From: Natronospira sp.
GTDB taxonomy: Bacteria > Pseudomonadota > Gammaproteobacteria > Natronospirales > Natronospiraceae
DNA: 64,000 nucleotides
Direction of reading: 5' to 3'
NCBI GenBank assembly: GCA_003558125.1
Contig: PWMQ01000072.1
Location: 62,001-126,000 of the forward strand
The translations under genes were made by a program, and so were the position numbers. Below are positions 1-9,342 of the stretch, piece by piece (position 1 is the stretch's first letter; each line of letters opens with the position of its first letter). Under the pieces are notes generated by a model. The model was not told the origin of the DNA and did no database searches. It was given only the letters and a program-made list of their open reading frames with translations.

Positions 1-1
1 T

Positions 2-421
2 CAGGCCTATTCGGATGGGGTGCGGCCGTATCTGGATGGCGAGCTAGCGGCCGAGGCAGCTGTCGAGGCAACCGTTGAACCGGTCCGTGAATTCATGATG
101 GGGCAGGTTCGTGAAAACGATATTGCTACCTTTGCCCGCATGGGGGGGCATGAGAGCTTCAATGGGCCAGAAGATGTTCCCCTTTCGGTTCTGATTCCTG
201 CATTTATTACCAGCGAATTAAAGACTGCCTTCATTATCGGTTTTCTTCTGTATATTCCGTTTGTGATCATTGATTTGGTAGTGGCCAGCACCCTGATGTC
301 CATGGGTATGCTGATGTTATCACCCATGCTCGTTTCCCTGCCATTCAAGATCATGTTGTTTGTGCTGGTTGATGGATGGTCCCTTGTCGTGGGGACCCTC
401 GCCTCCAGCTTCTTTGTTTAG
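2..421 (+). CDS. fliP: Flagellar export gate protein FliP, C-terminal part (5' cut by window edge)
   Basis: FliP is an integral membrane subunit of the export gate of the flagellar type III secretion system, forming the core channel with FliQ and FliR. Only the last 139 residues are present; the reading frame is open from base 2, so the gene starts outside the window. Visible are the typical AYSDGVRPYLDGE-like segment, the loop RMGGHESFNGPEDVPLSVLIPAF, and the hydrophobic tail around IIGFLLYIPFVIIDLVVAS followed by the conserved SPMLVSLPFKIMLFVLVDGW stretch. It is followed 24 bases later by fliQ and then fliR, the standard gene order. Identification is firm. Confidence 0.96.
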   Translation, partial: QAYSDGVRPYLDGELAAEAAVEATVEPVREFMMGQVRENDIATFARMGGHESFNGPEDVPLSVLIPAFITSELKTAFIIGFLLYIPFVIIDLVVASTLMSMGMLMLSPMLVSLPFKIMLFVLVDGWSLVVGTLASSFFV

Positions 422-445
422 CACCGAAAGACGAGGGGCGCTGTC

Positions 446-721
446 ATGAGTCCAGAATTAGCAGTCACCATTGGTCAGGAAGCTTTGAAAGTGACCGCTA
501 TGATCGCGGCGCCCATGTTGGTTTCTGCCTTGGCGATGGGCCTGTTGGTCGGTATGTTCCAGGCTGCTACCCAGATCAATGAGATGACTCTCAGCTTTAT
601 CCCCAAGCTGCTCGTGCTGGTTCTGTCTCTCGGTGTGTTCAGTTCCTGGATGCTGTCCACCATCATGGATTTTACGATCCGCCTGATTCGCAGTATTCCC
701 CTGATTCTGGGCGGCGGTTGA
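446..721 (+). CDS. fliQ: Flagellar export gate protein FliQ
   Basis: A 91-residue protein with two membrane helices (about residues 15-40 and 52-75), the normal size and topology for FliQ, which packs around FliP and FliR in the flagellar export gate. The family signature ATQINEMTLSFIPK lies between the two helices. The ATG is preceded by a purine-rich stretch (cgaggggcgc). It sits between fliP and fliR in the order fliP-fliQ-fliR-flhB-flhA, so role and identity are secure. Confidence 0.96.
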   Translation: MSPELAVTIGQEALKVTAMIAAPMLVSALAMGLLVGMFQAATQINEMTLSFIPKLLVLVLSLGVFSSWMLSTIMDFTIRLIRSIPLILGGG

Positions 722-731
722 GGACGCGCTC

Positions 732-1511
732 ATGCTGAGCTTCACCGCGGCAGAGATCGGTGGGCTGTTGGGGCAATACTTCTGGCCCTTCTGTCGCGTG
801 GCGGGAATGATCATGGTGGCGCCGGTTTTTGCCACTGCCTTTATTCCCGTACAGATAAGGGTTCTGCTTGCCGTCGCTCTGACTGCAGCCATTGTTCCCA
901 TTTTAGAGCCTGCCCCGGCTGTGGAGGTGCTGAGTTTTCAGGGGCTGGTGATAACCCTGCAGCAGGTTCTGATCGGGGTGACCATCGGGTTTCTCGTGCA
1001 AATGGTCTTCGACGCGGTTGTTATATCGGGTCAGATCATCGCCATGAGCATGGGTTTGGGTTTCGCCTTCATGGTGGATGCCCAGCGAGGCGTTTCCGTT
1101 CCCATCGTCGGTCAGTTTCTTCTGATCATGGCAACTTTGCTTTATCTGACCATGGATGGACACCTCATTCTGATCGAAGTCCTGGTCAATAGCTTCAATA
1201 GCATGCCGGTGGGTCAGGCTGGGTTGGTCAGGGATGATATGTGGTCGGTGGTGATGTTTGGGGCAGAGATGTTCAAGGGGGCGGTTCAGATTGCATTGCC
1301 GGCTGTTGTCGCCCTTCAGACAGTGTTGATTGCCTTCGGTGTCATGAGTCGGGTTGCACCGACAATGAACCTGTTCGCGGTTGGTTTTCCCGCCGCAATG
1401 ACGCTGGGCTTCCTGATCCTGATGGTCACGCTTCCCCATATGCAGCCCGCCCTGTTCGGGCTGCTCCAGTCGGCTTTTACCACTGGGCGGGACATCGTCG
1501 GGATAAGTTGA
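732..1511 (+). CDS. fliR: Flagellar export gate protein FliR
   Basis: A 259-residue polytopic membrane protein of FliR length. FliR co-assembles with FliP and FliQ to make the export gate. The sequence shows the family pattern: an early FWPFCRVAGMIMVAPVF segment, the conserved GLGFAFMVDAQRG motif near residue 110, and a C-terminal GFPAAMTLGFLILMVTLPH block. It starts 10 bases after the fliQ stop and is followed after 26 bases by flhB, so it is part of the same transcription unit. Confidence 0.95.
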   Translation: MLSFTAAEIGGLLGQYFWPFCRVAGMIMVAPVFATAFIPVQIRVLLAVALTAAIVPILEPAPAVEVLSFQGLVITLQQVLIGVTIGFLVQMVFDAVVISGQIIAMSMGLGFAFMVDAQRGVSVPIVGQFLLIMATLLYLTMDGHLILIEVLVNSFNSMPVGQAGLVRDDMWSVVMFGAEMFKGAVQIALPAVVALQTVLIAFGVMSRVAPTMNLFAVGFPAAMTLGFLILMVTLPHMQPALFGLLQSAFTTGRDIVGIS

Positions 1512-1537
1512 TTCCCTGGACGTGATGAGGTGTAGAT

Positions 1538-2686
1538 ATGGCAGACCAGGGTGAATCCAGTCAGGAAAAAACAGAACAGCCCACACCCAAACGGTTGCAG
1601 GACGCCAAGAAGAAGGGCCAGGTTCCTCGGTCACGGGAACTGAGCGCCATGCTGGTGATGATCACCGGCGCTGTTTTCCTGCTCGCCTATGGCGGCACCA
1701 TGATCAGTGGTGTCGTGGATATTCTTCGTGGCAGTCTTCAAGTGGATCGGGAGGTGATCCTGAACCCGGGGGATATATCCAATTATTTCCGTCTGGCTGT
1801 GGTGGAGGGTGTGCAGGTGGTGCTCCCCATCATGGTGGTTCTGTTTGTGGCTGCAGCCGCGGCCCCCACCCTGATTGGTGGTTGGTCCTTCAGTCTTCAG
1901 GCGATCCAGCCCAAGTTGAGCAAGCTCAACCCTGTCAGTGGTTTTAAAAGGATCTTTGGTGCCAAGGCGGTTATTGAGCTCCTCAAGGCCATCGGCAAGT
2001 TCGGGTCGGTGGCGGTGGTCGCAGCCGTGCTGTTCTGGTTGATGCAGGATCGCTTTCTGGCCCTTGCCTCGGTGCCCATGCCCCGGGCCCTGTTCGAGGC
2101 CGGTGGCCTGGTTGCCTTCTGTTTCCTGGTTTTCAGCACCACGCTCATTCTGATCGCCGCAATTGATGTGCCATTCCAGATTTGGGATCACCAGCGCAAG
2201 CTGAAGATGACCAAGCAGGAGGTCAAGGACGAGTTCAAGGAGACCGAGGGCAAGCCGGAAGTCAAACGCAAGATTCGTGAGACCCAGCAGGAGATGTCCC
2301 GGCGGCGGATGATGGAAGCGGTTCCCAAGGCGGACGTCGTGGTCACCAACCCCAGCCACTATGCCGTTGCCCTTCGCTATGAACCCAACCGTTCTGAGGC
2401 GCCCCGCGTGGTGGCGAAGGGGACAGACCGGATTGCGCTGCGAATCCGGGAAATTGCCAGCGAATATGAGGTCCCAATCCTCGAAGCTCCGCCGTTGGCC
2501 CGGGCTTTGCATGCCACTACGGAGCTGGGCGACGAAATCCCGTCACGTCTGTATCGATCGGTGGCGGAAGTGCTGGGCTGGGTTTACCAGCTTCGTCGAC
2601 AGCGCAGTCGGGGCGGACCGCGCCCGAGGCAGCCCAATCCGGATGTGGATGCGGATCTGGATCCGGACAACGAACCAGATAACTAG
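1538..2686 (+). CDS. flhB: Flagellar export switch protein FlhB
   Basis: FlhB (382 residues) has an N-terminal four-helix membrane domain and a cytoplasmic domain that cleaves itself to switch substrates from rod/hook to filament types. The N-terminus EKTEQPTPKRLQDAKKKG is diagnostic. The autocleavage motif reads NPSH rather than the more usual NPTH, followed by the normal YAVALRY strand; the cleaved Asn-Pro and the His are kept. The tail after about residue 355 is rich in Arg, Pro and Asp and is probably disordered. A separate FlhB C-domain paralogue (15916-16230) lies elsewhere in the window. FliK at 16227-17564 is the expected ruler that triggers the switch. Confidence 0.96.
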   Translation: MADQGESSQEKTEQPTPKRLQDAKKKGQVPRSRELSAMLVMITGAVFLLAYGGTMISGVVDILRGSLQVDREVILNPGDISNYFRLAVVEGVQVVLPIMVVLFVAAAAAPTLIGGWSFSLQAIQPKLSKLNPVSGFKRIFGAKAVIELLKAIGKFGSVAVVAAVLFWLMQDRFLALASVPMPRALFEAGGLVAFCFLVFSTTLILIAAIDVPFQIWDHQRKLKMTKQEVKDEFKETEGKPEVKRKIRETQQEMSRRRMMEAVPKADVVVTNPSHYAVALRYEPNRSEAPRVVAKGTDRIALRIREIASEYEVPILEAPPLARALHATTELGDEIPSRLYRSVAEVLGWVYQLRRQRSRGGPRPRQPNPDVDADLDPDNEPDN

Positions 2687-2703
2687 GGGAGCAGAGCTGA
2701 AGC

Positions 2704-4851
2704 ATGGCCACCAGCACTCAGGCAATGATCGGAGAAGGCTTCCGCAGCGCATTGCGCTCGGGCTTGGGTGTCCCGATCCTGTTGATCGCCGTGCTCGCCA
2801 TGGTGATCGTGCCTTTGCCGCCCATTGCCCTGGACATGTTCTTCACCTTCAACATCACCCTGGCCCTGATTGTGATCATGGCGGTGATCTACATTGCCCG
2901 TCCCCTGGACCTGGGTGTTTTCCCCACTGTCCTGCTGGGGGCAACGGTTTTACGACTGGCGCTCAATATCGCTTCCACTCGGGTCATTCTGCTGGAAGGC
3001 CACACCGGTACAGCGGCGGCCGGTCGGGTCATTGAATCCTTTGGTGAGTTCGTGGTGGGCGGCAACTACGCCGTCGGTCTGATCGTGTTCACCATTCTCG
3101 TCATCATCAACTTCCTGGTCATTACCAAGGGCGCCACCCGCGTATCCGAAGTCACCGCTCGCTTCACCCTGGATGCCATGCCAGGCAAGCAGATGGCCAT
3201 TGATGCCGACCTCAACGCCGGCCTGATCACTGATGATCAGGCCCGAGAGCGTCGCCAGGAGATTCGTGAAGAGGCGGATTTCTACGGCTCCATGGACGGT
3301 GCATCAAAGTTCGTGCGGGGGGATGCCATTGCCGGCATCCTGATCATGCTCATCAATATCGTCGGTGGCCTGATCATCGGCACGGTCCAGCACAGCCTCA
3401 GTCTGGCCGAAGCCGGTCGTAACTATACCCTGCTGACCATCGGCGATGGTCTGGTCGCCCAGATTCCAGCCCTCCTGCTCTCCACCTCGGTGGCTGTGAT
3501 CGTCACCCGAATGTCACGCAGCCAGGACATGGGCGATCAGATATTGATGCAGCTGGTGGGTAACGGCCGAGTTCTGGCGGTCTCCTCAGGGGTGTTGTTT
3601 GTACTTGGTGTCGTCCCCGGTATGCCCAATCTCCCGTTTCTGCTCCTGGCGGCGGTCACTGCCTATCTCGCCTGGCGGGTCCAGCGCAAGGGTGAAGTGG
3701 TGAGTGGCGAGCCGCTGGAGGAGGAGACCAGTCACCAGCCTTCCGGTCGCGGCAAGAGCAAGGAAAAGTCCGAGTCCGGTGGTCGCACGGTGGCGCCCGG
3801 CGGTGAAGAACTGGGTGAGCTGCGCTGGGAAGATGTAACCCAGAACGACCTGTTGGGGCTGGAGGTAGGGTATCGATTGATTCCGTTGGTGGATCGCAAG
3901 CAGGGTGGTGAGCTCATGACCCGCATCCGCGGGGTGCGCAAGAAGCTCTCTCGCGAGCTGGGTTTCCTGATTCAGTCGGTGCATATACGGGATAACCTGG
4001 AAATGCCGCCCAATCACTATCGACTGACGTTGATGGGGGACCCGGTGGGTGAGGCGGAGATCCATCCCGACCGGGAGCTGGCGATCAATCCCGGTCAGGT
4101 CCACGGCAAGATCCAGGGCCTTGAGACCCGCGACCCCGCCTTTGGCCTGGAAGCCGTCTGGATCGAGCCAGAGCAGCGGGACAACGCCCAGACCCTGGGT
4201 TACACGGTAGTGGATCCGGCCACCGTGGTGGCTACCCACCTGAGCCACATCATTCAGACCCACGCCCACGAGCTGCTTGGCCACGAGGAAGTCCAGAAGC
4301 TGCTGGACATGCTCAAGCAAAGTGACAAGCGGCTGGTGGAAAGCCTGGTCCCGGACATCATGCCCCTGAGCCGGGTGGTCAAGGTCCTGCAGCGGCTGCT
4401 GGAAGAGCGGGTGCCCATTCGTAACCTGCGGGCCATTGCCGAAAGCCTGGCCGAACACGGCACCACTACACAGGATGCGGAAGAGCTGTTGACCCAGGTC
4501 CGAGAGGCCCTGGCCCGCACTATCGTTCAGGAGGCCGCCGGAAGCCGCGAGGAGTTGCCGGTCATTACCCTGGACCCGCAACTGGAACAGATATTGCAGG
4601 ATGCTCTGCGCCAGGGCGGCAGTGGTGCCATCGAGCCCGGCCTGGCGGAAAGATTGCAGCAGGGCCTTTCAGAGGCCGCCGGCAAGCAGGAAAACCTGGG
4701 TGAGCCGGCGATTCTCCTGGTCTCGCCCGGCATTCGGGGATGGCTGGCGCGTTTCCTGCGCCAGGCGGTGCCGGGCCTGAATGTGCTCTCGTACAACGAA
4801 GTGCCGGATAGCCGCAAGGTGAGACTGGTGGCATCCATCAGCGGCCAATAA
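2704..4851 (+). CDS. flhA: Flagellar export protein FlhA
   Basis: At 715 residues this has the normal FlhA length: about eight N-terminal membrane helices up to residue 325, a charged linker (330-370), then the large cytoplasmic domain that docks chaperone-substrate complexes as a nonameric ring. The FHIPEP-family hallmark is seen in the N-terminal half, with LGATVLRLALNIASTR, the charged loop TLDAMPGKQMAIDADLNAG and DFYGSMDGASKFVRGDAIAG. It begins 17 bases after flhB and precedes flhF by 92 bases, as in polar-flagellar operons. Confidence 0.97.
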   Translation: MATSTQAMIGEGFRSALRSGLGVPILLIAVLAMVIVPLPPIALDMFFTFNITLALIVIMAVIYIARPLDLGVFPTVLLGATVLRLALNIASTRVILLEGHTGTAAAGRVIESFGEFVVGGNYAVGLIVFTILVIINFLVITKGATRVSEVTARFTLDAMPGKQMAIDADLNAGLITDDQARERRQEIREEADFYGSMDGASKFVRGDAIAGILIMLINIVGGLIIGTVQHSLSLAEAGRNYTLLTIGDGLVAQIPALLLSTSVAVIVTRMSRSQDMGDQILMQLVGNGRVLAVSSGVLFVLGVVPGMPNLPFLLLAAVTAYLAWRVQRKGEVVSGEPLEEETSHQPSGRGKSKEKSESGGRTVAPGGEELGELRWEDVTQNDLLGLEVGYRLIPLVDRKQGGELMTRIRGVRKKLSRELGFLIQSVHIRDNLEMPPNHYRLTLMGDPVGEAEIHPDRELAINPGQVHGKIQGLETRDPAFGLEAVWIEPEQRDNAQTLGYTVVDPATVVATHLSHIIQTHAHELLGHEEVQKLLDMLKQSDKRLVESLVPDIMPLSRVVKVLQRLLEERVPIRNLRAIAESLAEHGTTTQDAEELLTQVREALARTIVQEAAGSREELPVITLDPQLEQILQDALRQGGSGAIEPGLAERLQQGLSEAAGKQENLGEPAILLVSPGIRGWLARFLRQAVPGLNVLSYNEVPDSRKVRLVASISGQ

Positions 4852-4943
4852 ATGTGGAATCAGTGAACTGACGGGGGCCTGGGGCCCCACTCACAACCGG
4901 GATCAGACACCGCATTGGTGCAGGTACGCCGGGAGGAAAGTCG

Positions 4944-6392
4944 ATGAAAATCAAACGCTTTGTGGCACCAGACATGCGCTCCGCCATTCGCCAGGTGCGC
5001 GAGGACCAGGGGCCCGATGCGGTAATCCTGTCCAACCGCAGCATCAATGGTGGCGTGGAGATCATTGCGGCTGTTGATTATGACGAGGCTCTGGTCAGTC
5101 AGGCTCTGGGCCGGTCGTCTGCCGGCAGCCGCAGCGGCAAGCCCGCCGAGCGTCGGAAACCCGACATCGAAACCCGTGCCCGCCTGGCAGCCGCCGCCTA
5201 CGACGACGGTGCACCCCCGGTGAGTGAGGAGGAAGACGAGCGGGAGTGGCTGGGTGGTTTTGACGAGGCCCTGGAGGCAGCGATTGGGAGTAGCCCAGAG
5301 CAATCAGCTGAACCACAGGCGAGGCCGCGCCCGCGGACTGCGGAGCGCCCCCCCGCGGAGACTCCGTCCTATCAGGTCGATAGCAAATTGGAAGGCTTTG
5401 AAGAAGATCGCCTGCCATCGCCGGAGTCGGCCCGAATTGTTTGGTCACAGGAGCCCAACCTGATGGAGGTGCGGCGCGAACTGTCCAGCGTCCGCAACAT
5501 GCTGGAAAGCCAGTTCTCCAGTCTCGCCTGGGACCGACTGGCCCGTGAGCGCCCGCTGAAGGCGAGCATCCTGCGTGAACTCAGTAGCATGGGCATCGAA
5601 CCCGACCTGGCGCGGGATATCCTGCGCGATATGCCCGTCACCGAAGACCCCCAGCAGGCCTGGCGTCTGCCGTTGGGCATGCTCGCCCGGCGGATTCCGG
5701 TGGGGGAAGACCGGATTCTGGAGAAGGGCGGCCGAATTGCCCTGGTGGGCCCCACCGGGGTTGGCAAGACCACCACGATCGCCAAGCTGGCCGCGCGCTT
5801 TGCCCTTCGCCATGGCAAGCGGCATGTGGCCCTGATCACCACGGATCACTATCGGGTGGGTGGTCAGGAGCAGCTCCATAGTTACGGTCGTATACTTGGA
5901 GTGCCCGTCTATTCCATTAGCAGCGCCGAGGAATTGCGCGAGACCCTGCTGGAGCTGGAGAATAAGCGCTTGGTGCTGGTGGATTCCGCGGGAATGAGCC
6001 AGCGAGACAGTCGGATCCCGGTGCAGCTGGACATGCTGCGTCAGGTGGAGGGTCTGCGGTTGTCGGTGAATCTGGTGCTGTCCGCCGGCAGCCCGGCGCC
6101 GACTCTGGAGGAAACGGTGCGCGCCTATTCCTCGGTGGGCCTGGACGGTTTGATGCTCACCAAGCTGGATGAAGCAACCGGTCTGGGCGGGGCCCTGTCG
6201 GTGGCAGTTAGACATAATCTGCCCATTGGCTATATCACTGATGGGCAGCGGGTACCGGAAGATATCCAGCCCGCTCGCAGTCACCGCCTGGTGAGTCGGG
6301 CGGTGCAGCTGCAACGGCATTGGCCGGGGCAGGTTGACGAGACCGAACTGGCGGCCCGATTCGGTGGGGTGGCCGCCGACTCTATAGCGTGA
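4944..6392 (+). CDS. flhF: Polar flagellum placement GTPase FlhF
   Basis: FlhF is an SRP-type GTPase that marks the cell pole where the flagellum is built. The 482-residue protein has an N-terminal B domain starting MKIKRFVAPDMRSAIRQVRE, a low-complexity linker (60-160), an N-like helical region (about 175-255), and a G domain with P-loop GPTGVGKT at 269-276 followed by TTDHYRVGGQEQLHSYG and the TKLDEATGLGGALS region. A strong ribosome site (gggaggaaa) lies seven bases before the ATG. fleN follows directly, the usual partner that counters FlhF and limits flagellar number. Confidence 0.96.
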   Translation: MKIKRFVAPDMRSAIRQVREDQGPDAVILSNRSINGGVEIIAAVDYDEALVSQALGRSSAGSRSGKPAERRKPDIETRARLAAAAYDDGAPPVSEEEDEREWLGGFDEALEAAIGSSPEQSAEPQARPRPRTAERPPAETPSYQVDSKLEGFEEDRLPSPESARIVWSQEPNLMEVRRELSSVRNMLESQFSSLAWDRLARERPLKASILRELSSMGIEPDLARDILRDMPVTEDPQQAWRLPLGMLARRIPVGEDRILEKGGRIALVGPTGVGKTTTIAKLAARFALRHGKRHVALITTDHYRVGGQEQLHSYGRILGVPVYSISSAEELRETLLELENKRLVLVDSAGMSQRDSRIPVQLDMLRQVEGLRLSVNLVLSAGSPAPTLEETVRAYSSVGLDGLMLTKLDEATGLGGALSVAVRHNLPIGYITDGQRVPEDIQPARSHRLVSRAVQLQRHWPGQVDETELAARFGGVAADSIA

Positions 6393-6405
6393 CAGGAGTG
6401 CTTTG

Positions 6406-7281
6406 ATGGATCAGGCAGCGGGACTGCGACGTATGGCCAACCCCAAGCCGGTGCAGGTGATTGCGGTCACTTCCGGCAAGGGTGGGGTGGGAAAGACCAA
6501 TATTTCCGTGAATCTGGCCACTGCCATTGGTATGAGCGGGAAGCGGGTGCTGCTCTTTGATGCTGACCTGGGGCTGGCCAATGTGGATGTGGTGCTCGGC
6601 CTGCAGCCAAAGCTGAATCTGTCCCATGTCATTGACGGGCAGTGTGAGCTGTCGGAGATATTGCTTGATGGCCCGGCCGGCATGAAAATCGTTCCTGCCT
6701 CGTCCGGAACCAAGCGCATGGCGGAGCTGACCCCAGCCGAGAATGCCGGTTTGATCCGGGCTTTCAGCGAATTGGGCGAAGATCTGGACGTGATGATTGT
6801 GGACACCGCGGCGGGCATCGCCGATGGGGTGGTGAGCTTCACCCAGGCTGCCCAGCATGTGATTCTCGTGGTATGCGACGAGCCGGCGTCCATCACCGAC
6901 GCCTATGCCATGATCAAGGTATTGTCACGGGAACACGGTATCCGCCATTTCCGCGTTCTGGCTAATATGGCCCAAACGGCGCATCATGGGCGTACGCTCT
7001 TTGGCAAGATTGCCAAGGTGGCCGAACGCTTCCTGGACGTGAATCTGGAATACATGGGCGCGGTGCCTTTCGATGAACAGCTGCGCAAGGCAGTGCAGAA
7101 GCAGAATGCGGTGGTGGAAAGTTTTCCCCGTAGCCGCGCTGCCCTGGCATTTCGCAATCTGGCCGAAGAGGTCGGACGCTGGCCCTTGCCGGAAGGGCCC
7201 CGTGGAAATCTGGAATTCTTTGTCGAGCGCCTGCTGGGTGGCGAAGCTGATACGGGCACCGGAGGTGGACGAATCGCATGA
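6406..7281 (+). CDS. fleN: Flagellar number regulator FleN/FlhG (MinD-like ATPase)
   Basis: A 291-residue MinD/ParA-family ATPase with deviant Walker A motif SGKGGVGKT at residues 23-31, Walker B-like DADLGLANVDVVLGL, and a C-terminal region expected to form the membrane-binding helix. FleN (FlhG) restricts flagellar number by antagonising FlhF and, in Pseudomonas and Vibrio, the master activator FleQ/FlrA. I start it at the ATG at 6406; a TTG three bases earlier is in frame but less likely. It follows flhF by 13 bases and its stop codon overlaps the start of fliA (ATGA), suggesting translational coupling. Confidence 0.95.
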   Translation: MDQAAGLRRMANPKPVQVIAVTSGKGGVGKTNISVNLATAIGMSGKRVLLFDADLGLANVDVVLGLQPKLNLSHVIDGQCELSEILLDGPAGMKIVPASSGTKRMAELTPAENAGLIRAFSELGEDLDVMIVDTAAGIADGVVSFTQAAQHVILVVCDEPASITDAYAMIKVLSREHGIRHFRVLANMAQTAHHGRTLFGKIAKVAERFLDVNLEYMGAVPFDEQLRKAVQKQNAVVESFPRSRAALAFRNLAEEVGRWPLPEGPRGNLEFFVERLLGGEADTGTGGGRIA

Positions 7282-8006
7282 TGGATGCCTCCTCACGTTA
7301 TGAACAGGTTCGTGCCTCGGAGCCGGATGATCTGGTCCTCCGTCACGCCGGCCTGGTCAAACGTATCGCCTATCACTTGGCGGCTCGCTTGCCGTCCAGT
7401 GTTGACGTGGAGGATCTGATCCAGGCAGGGATGATCGGCTTGCTGGAGGCCGGGCGACAATACAGCGATCAGCATGGTGCCACCTTCGAGACCTATGCCG
7501 GAATCCGCATCCGCGGTGCCATGCTTGATGAGATTCGCAAATCGGATTGGACACCCCGTTCGGTGCATCGAGCCTACCGGGAAATCAGCGAGAAGATTCG
7601 GGAGATTGAGCACCGCACCGGACGTGATGCTCGTGACGTTGAGGTCGCCGAAGCGGCGGGGATGAGCCTGTCTGATTATCATCGGGTGATGCAGGACGCG
7701 GTCAGTTGTCGACTTTTCAGTCTGGATGAGCTTCAGCCGGATTCACCCGATGGCAGCCTGGGGAGTACCACCAAGGCAGATGATCCCGGGGCCCGGGCCG
7801 AGTCTGAAGGTTTCCGCCGAGCTCTCGCTGAGACGGTTGCCGGATTGCCGGAGAAGGAACGATTGGTCATGTCCCTGTATTATGAGCAGGAGCTTAACCT
7901 GCGGGAGATTGGTGAGGTCCTGGGGGTGACCGAGTCACGAGTTTGCCAGATTCATGGCCAGGCGCTGACTAGAACTCGGTCTAGAATGGATGAATGGCTG
8001 CAATAG
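7278..8006 (+). CDS. fliA: Flagellar sigma factor FliA (sigma-28)
   Basis: A 242-residue sigma-70 family protein of the group-3 flagellar class. Region 2 is visible in [21 protein letters not shown] and [13 protein letters not shown], and region 4 in the C-terminal half ([18 protein letters not shown] then [19 protein letters not shown], a helix-turn-helix). FliA directs late flagellar and chemotaxis transcription and is held inactive by FlgM until the hook is finished. It overlaps the fleN stop by four bases and is followed by cheY, the standard order in polarly flagellated gammaproteobacteria. Confidence 0.97.
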   Translation: MMDASSRYEQVRASEPDDLVLRHAGLVKRIAYHLAARLPSSVDVEDLIQAGMIGLLEAGRQYSDQHGATFETYAGIRIRGAMLDEIRKSDWTPRSVHRAYREISEKIREIEHRTGRDARDVEVAEAAGMSLSDYHRVMQDAVSCRLFSLDELQPDSPDGSLGSTTKADDPGARAESEGFRRALAETVAGLPEKERLVMSLYYEQELNLREIGEVLGVTESRVCQIHGQALTRTRSRMDEWLQ

Positions 8007-8061
8007 CAGCACTGTTAATGGTTTTGACGAAAGTTTACGGAAACGCGCGCGGGAGGTTGGC

Positions 8062-8448
8062 TTGGACAAGAACATGAAGATTCTGGTGGTGGATGATTTT
8101 TCCACCATGCGGCGAATCATCAAGAATTTGCTTCGAGACCTGGGCTTCAACAATACCCAGGAGGCCGATGATGGCAAAACCGCCCTGCCCATGCTGCGCA
8201 ACGGCGACTTTGACTTCGTGATCACGGACTGGAACATGCCGGGCATGACCGGACTTGAGTTGCTGAAAGAGATTCGGGGTGATGAGAAGTTGAAGTCCAT
8301 GCCGGTGCTGATGGTCACGGCCGAAGCCAAACGGGACCAGATCGTTGAAGCGGCCCAGGCCGGTGTCAATGGCTACATTATCAAGCCCTTCACGGCAGCC
8401 ACCTTGAAGGAAAAGACGGAGAAGATCTTCGAGCGCCTGGAAGGCTGA
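8062..8448 (+). CDS. cheY: Chemotaxis response regulator CheY
   Basis: A 128-residue single-domain receiver. CheA phosphorylates it and it then binds the flagellar switch. Residues line up with the CheY active site: D11/D12, phospho-acceptor D56 in TDWNMPG, T86, Y105 and K108 (YIIKPF). I start it at the TTG at 8062 ([12 protein letters not shown]), because gggagg at 8051-8056 sits at proper spacing and the family begins MDKNMKIL. An upstream in-frame start would add a stretch with no homology and overlap fliA. It is followed by cheZ. Confidence 0.96.
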   Translation: MDKNMKILVVDDFSTMRRIIKNLLRDLGFNNTQEADDGKTALPMLRNGDFDFVITDWNMPGMTGLELLKEIRGDEKLKSMPVLMVTAEAKRDQIVEAAQAGVNGYIIKPFTAATLKEKTEKIFERLEG

Positions 8449-8493
8449 CGGAATTCAGACTGTCTCCAGCAATGGTTTGCCGAAGGGGAAAAT

Positions 8494-9261
8494 ATGGCTT
8501 TCGACGATGATAAACGGTCCAGCGAATACAAGGAGCGTCTGCACTCCATGCTTCAAGCTTTGGAGGCGGGTGACGAAACGGTATTCAATCGGGAACTGGA
8601 CGAGTTGACCCATATCCGCGAGAAGGAACTGTTCGTGGAGGTGGGCAAGCTGACCCGTGAACTGCACGATGCCTTGAAGAGTTTTCGCCTGGATTTCCGT
8701 CTTGCAGAGTTGGCCGAGAAGGAGATGCCTGATGCCCGTGACCGCCTGAATTATGTGGTGGAAATGACCGAGAAGGCGGCTCATACCACACTTGAGACGG
8801 TGGAGCGACTGCTGCCCGAGGCAGAGACCCTGGGTAGTGGGGCCCAGACCCTGTCGGCCGATTGGCAGCGCTTCATGAGGCGGGAGATGGATGCGGATCA
8901 GTTTCGTGAACTGGCCCACCGGCTCCAGCCCTTCCTGACAGCCACGGGGGAGCGGGCCGAGTCCCTTCGCGGCGGCCTGACCGAGATTCTGATGGCCCAG
9001 GAATACCAGGATATTACCGGCCAGATCATCAGTCGCGTGATCACTTTGGTGCAGGAGCTGGAAGAGGGCATGGTGGACCTGCTCAAAATGGCCGGTGGCG
9101 CGCAGCTCAAGTCCGAGGGCGATGCGGCCGTTAAGGATAAGGACAAGGCAAAACGGGATGACCAGAAGGGGCACGGACCTGCCATGCCTGATGCCAAGGG
9201 TGGCGACGTGGCTCAGGGGCAGGACGAAGTGGATGACCTTCTGTCCAGCCTGGGATTCTGA
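8494..9261 (+). CDS. cheZ: CheY-P phosphatase CheZ
   Basis: CheZ dephosphorylates CheY-P. The 255-residue protein is mainly helical; the catalytic segment reads QEYQDITGQIISRV, placing the conserved Asp at 173 and the catalytic Gln at 177. A charged linker (about 205-240) leads to the C-terminal CheY-docking peptide QDEVDDLLSSLGF, nearly identical to that of enteric CheZ. The gene lies between cheY and cheA, 45 bases after cheY. The docking peptide resembles the repeats in the neighbouring CheA linker (see findings). Confidence 0.96.
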   Translation: MAFDDDKRSSEYKERLHSMLQALEAGDETVFNRELDELTHIREKELFVEVGKLTRELHDALKSFRLDFRLAELAEKEMPDARDRLNYVVEMTEKAAHTTLETVERLLPEAETLGSGAQTLSADWQRFMRREMDADQFRELAHRLQPFLTATGERAESLRGGLTEILMAQEYQDITGQIISRVITLVQELEEGMVDLLKMAGGAQLKSEGDAAVKDKDKAKRDDQKGHGPAMPDAKGGDVAQGQDEVDDLLSSLGF

Positions 9262-9342
9262 ACGCTCGGCTGGCCGGTGGGACCACCCGGGTGGCCACCG
9301 GGGAAAAGGACCATTGAGGCATGTTGACGAGCGGAGAGATGC

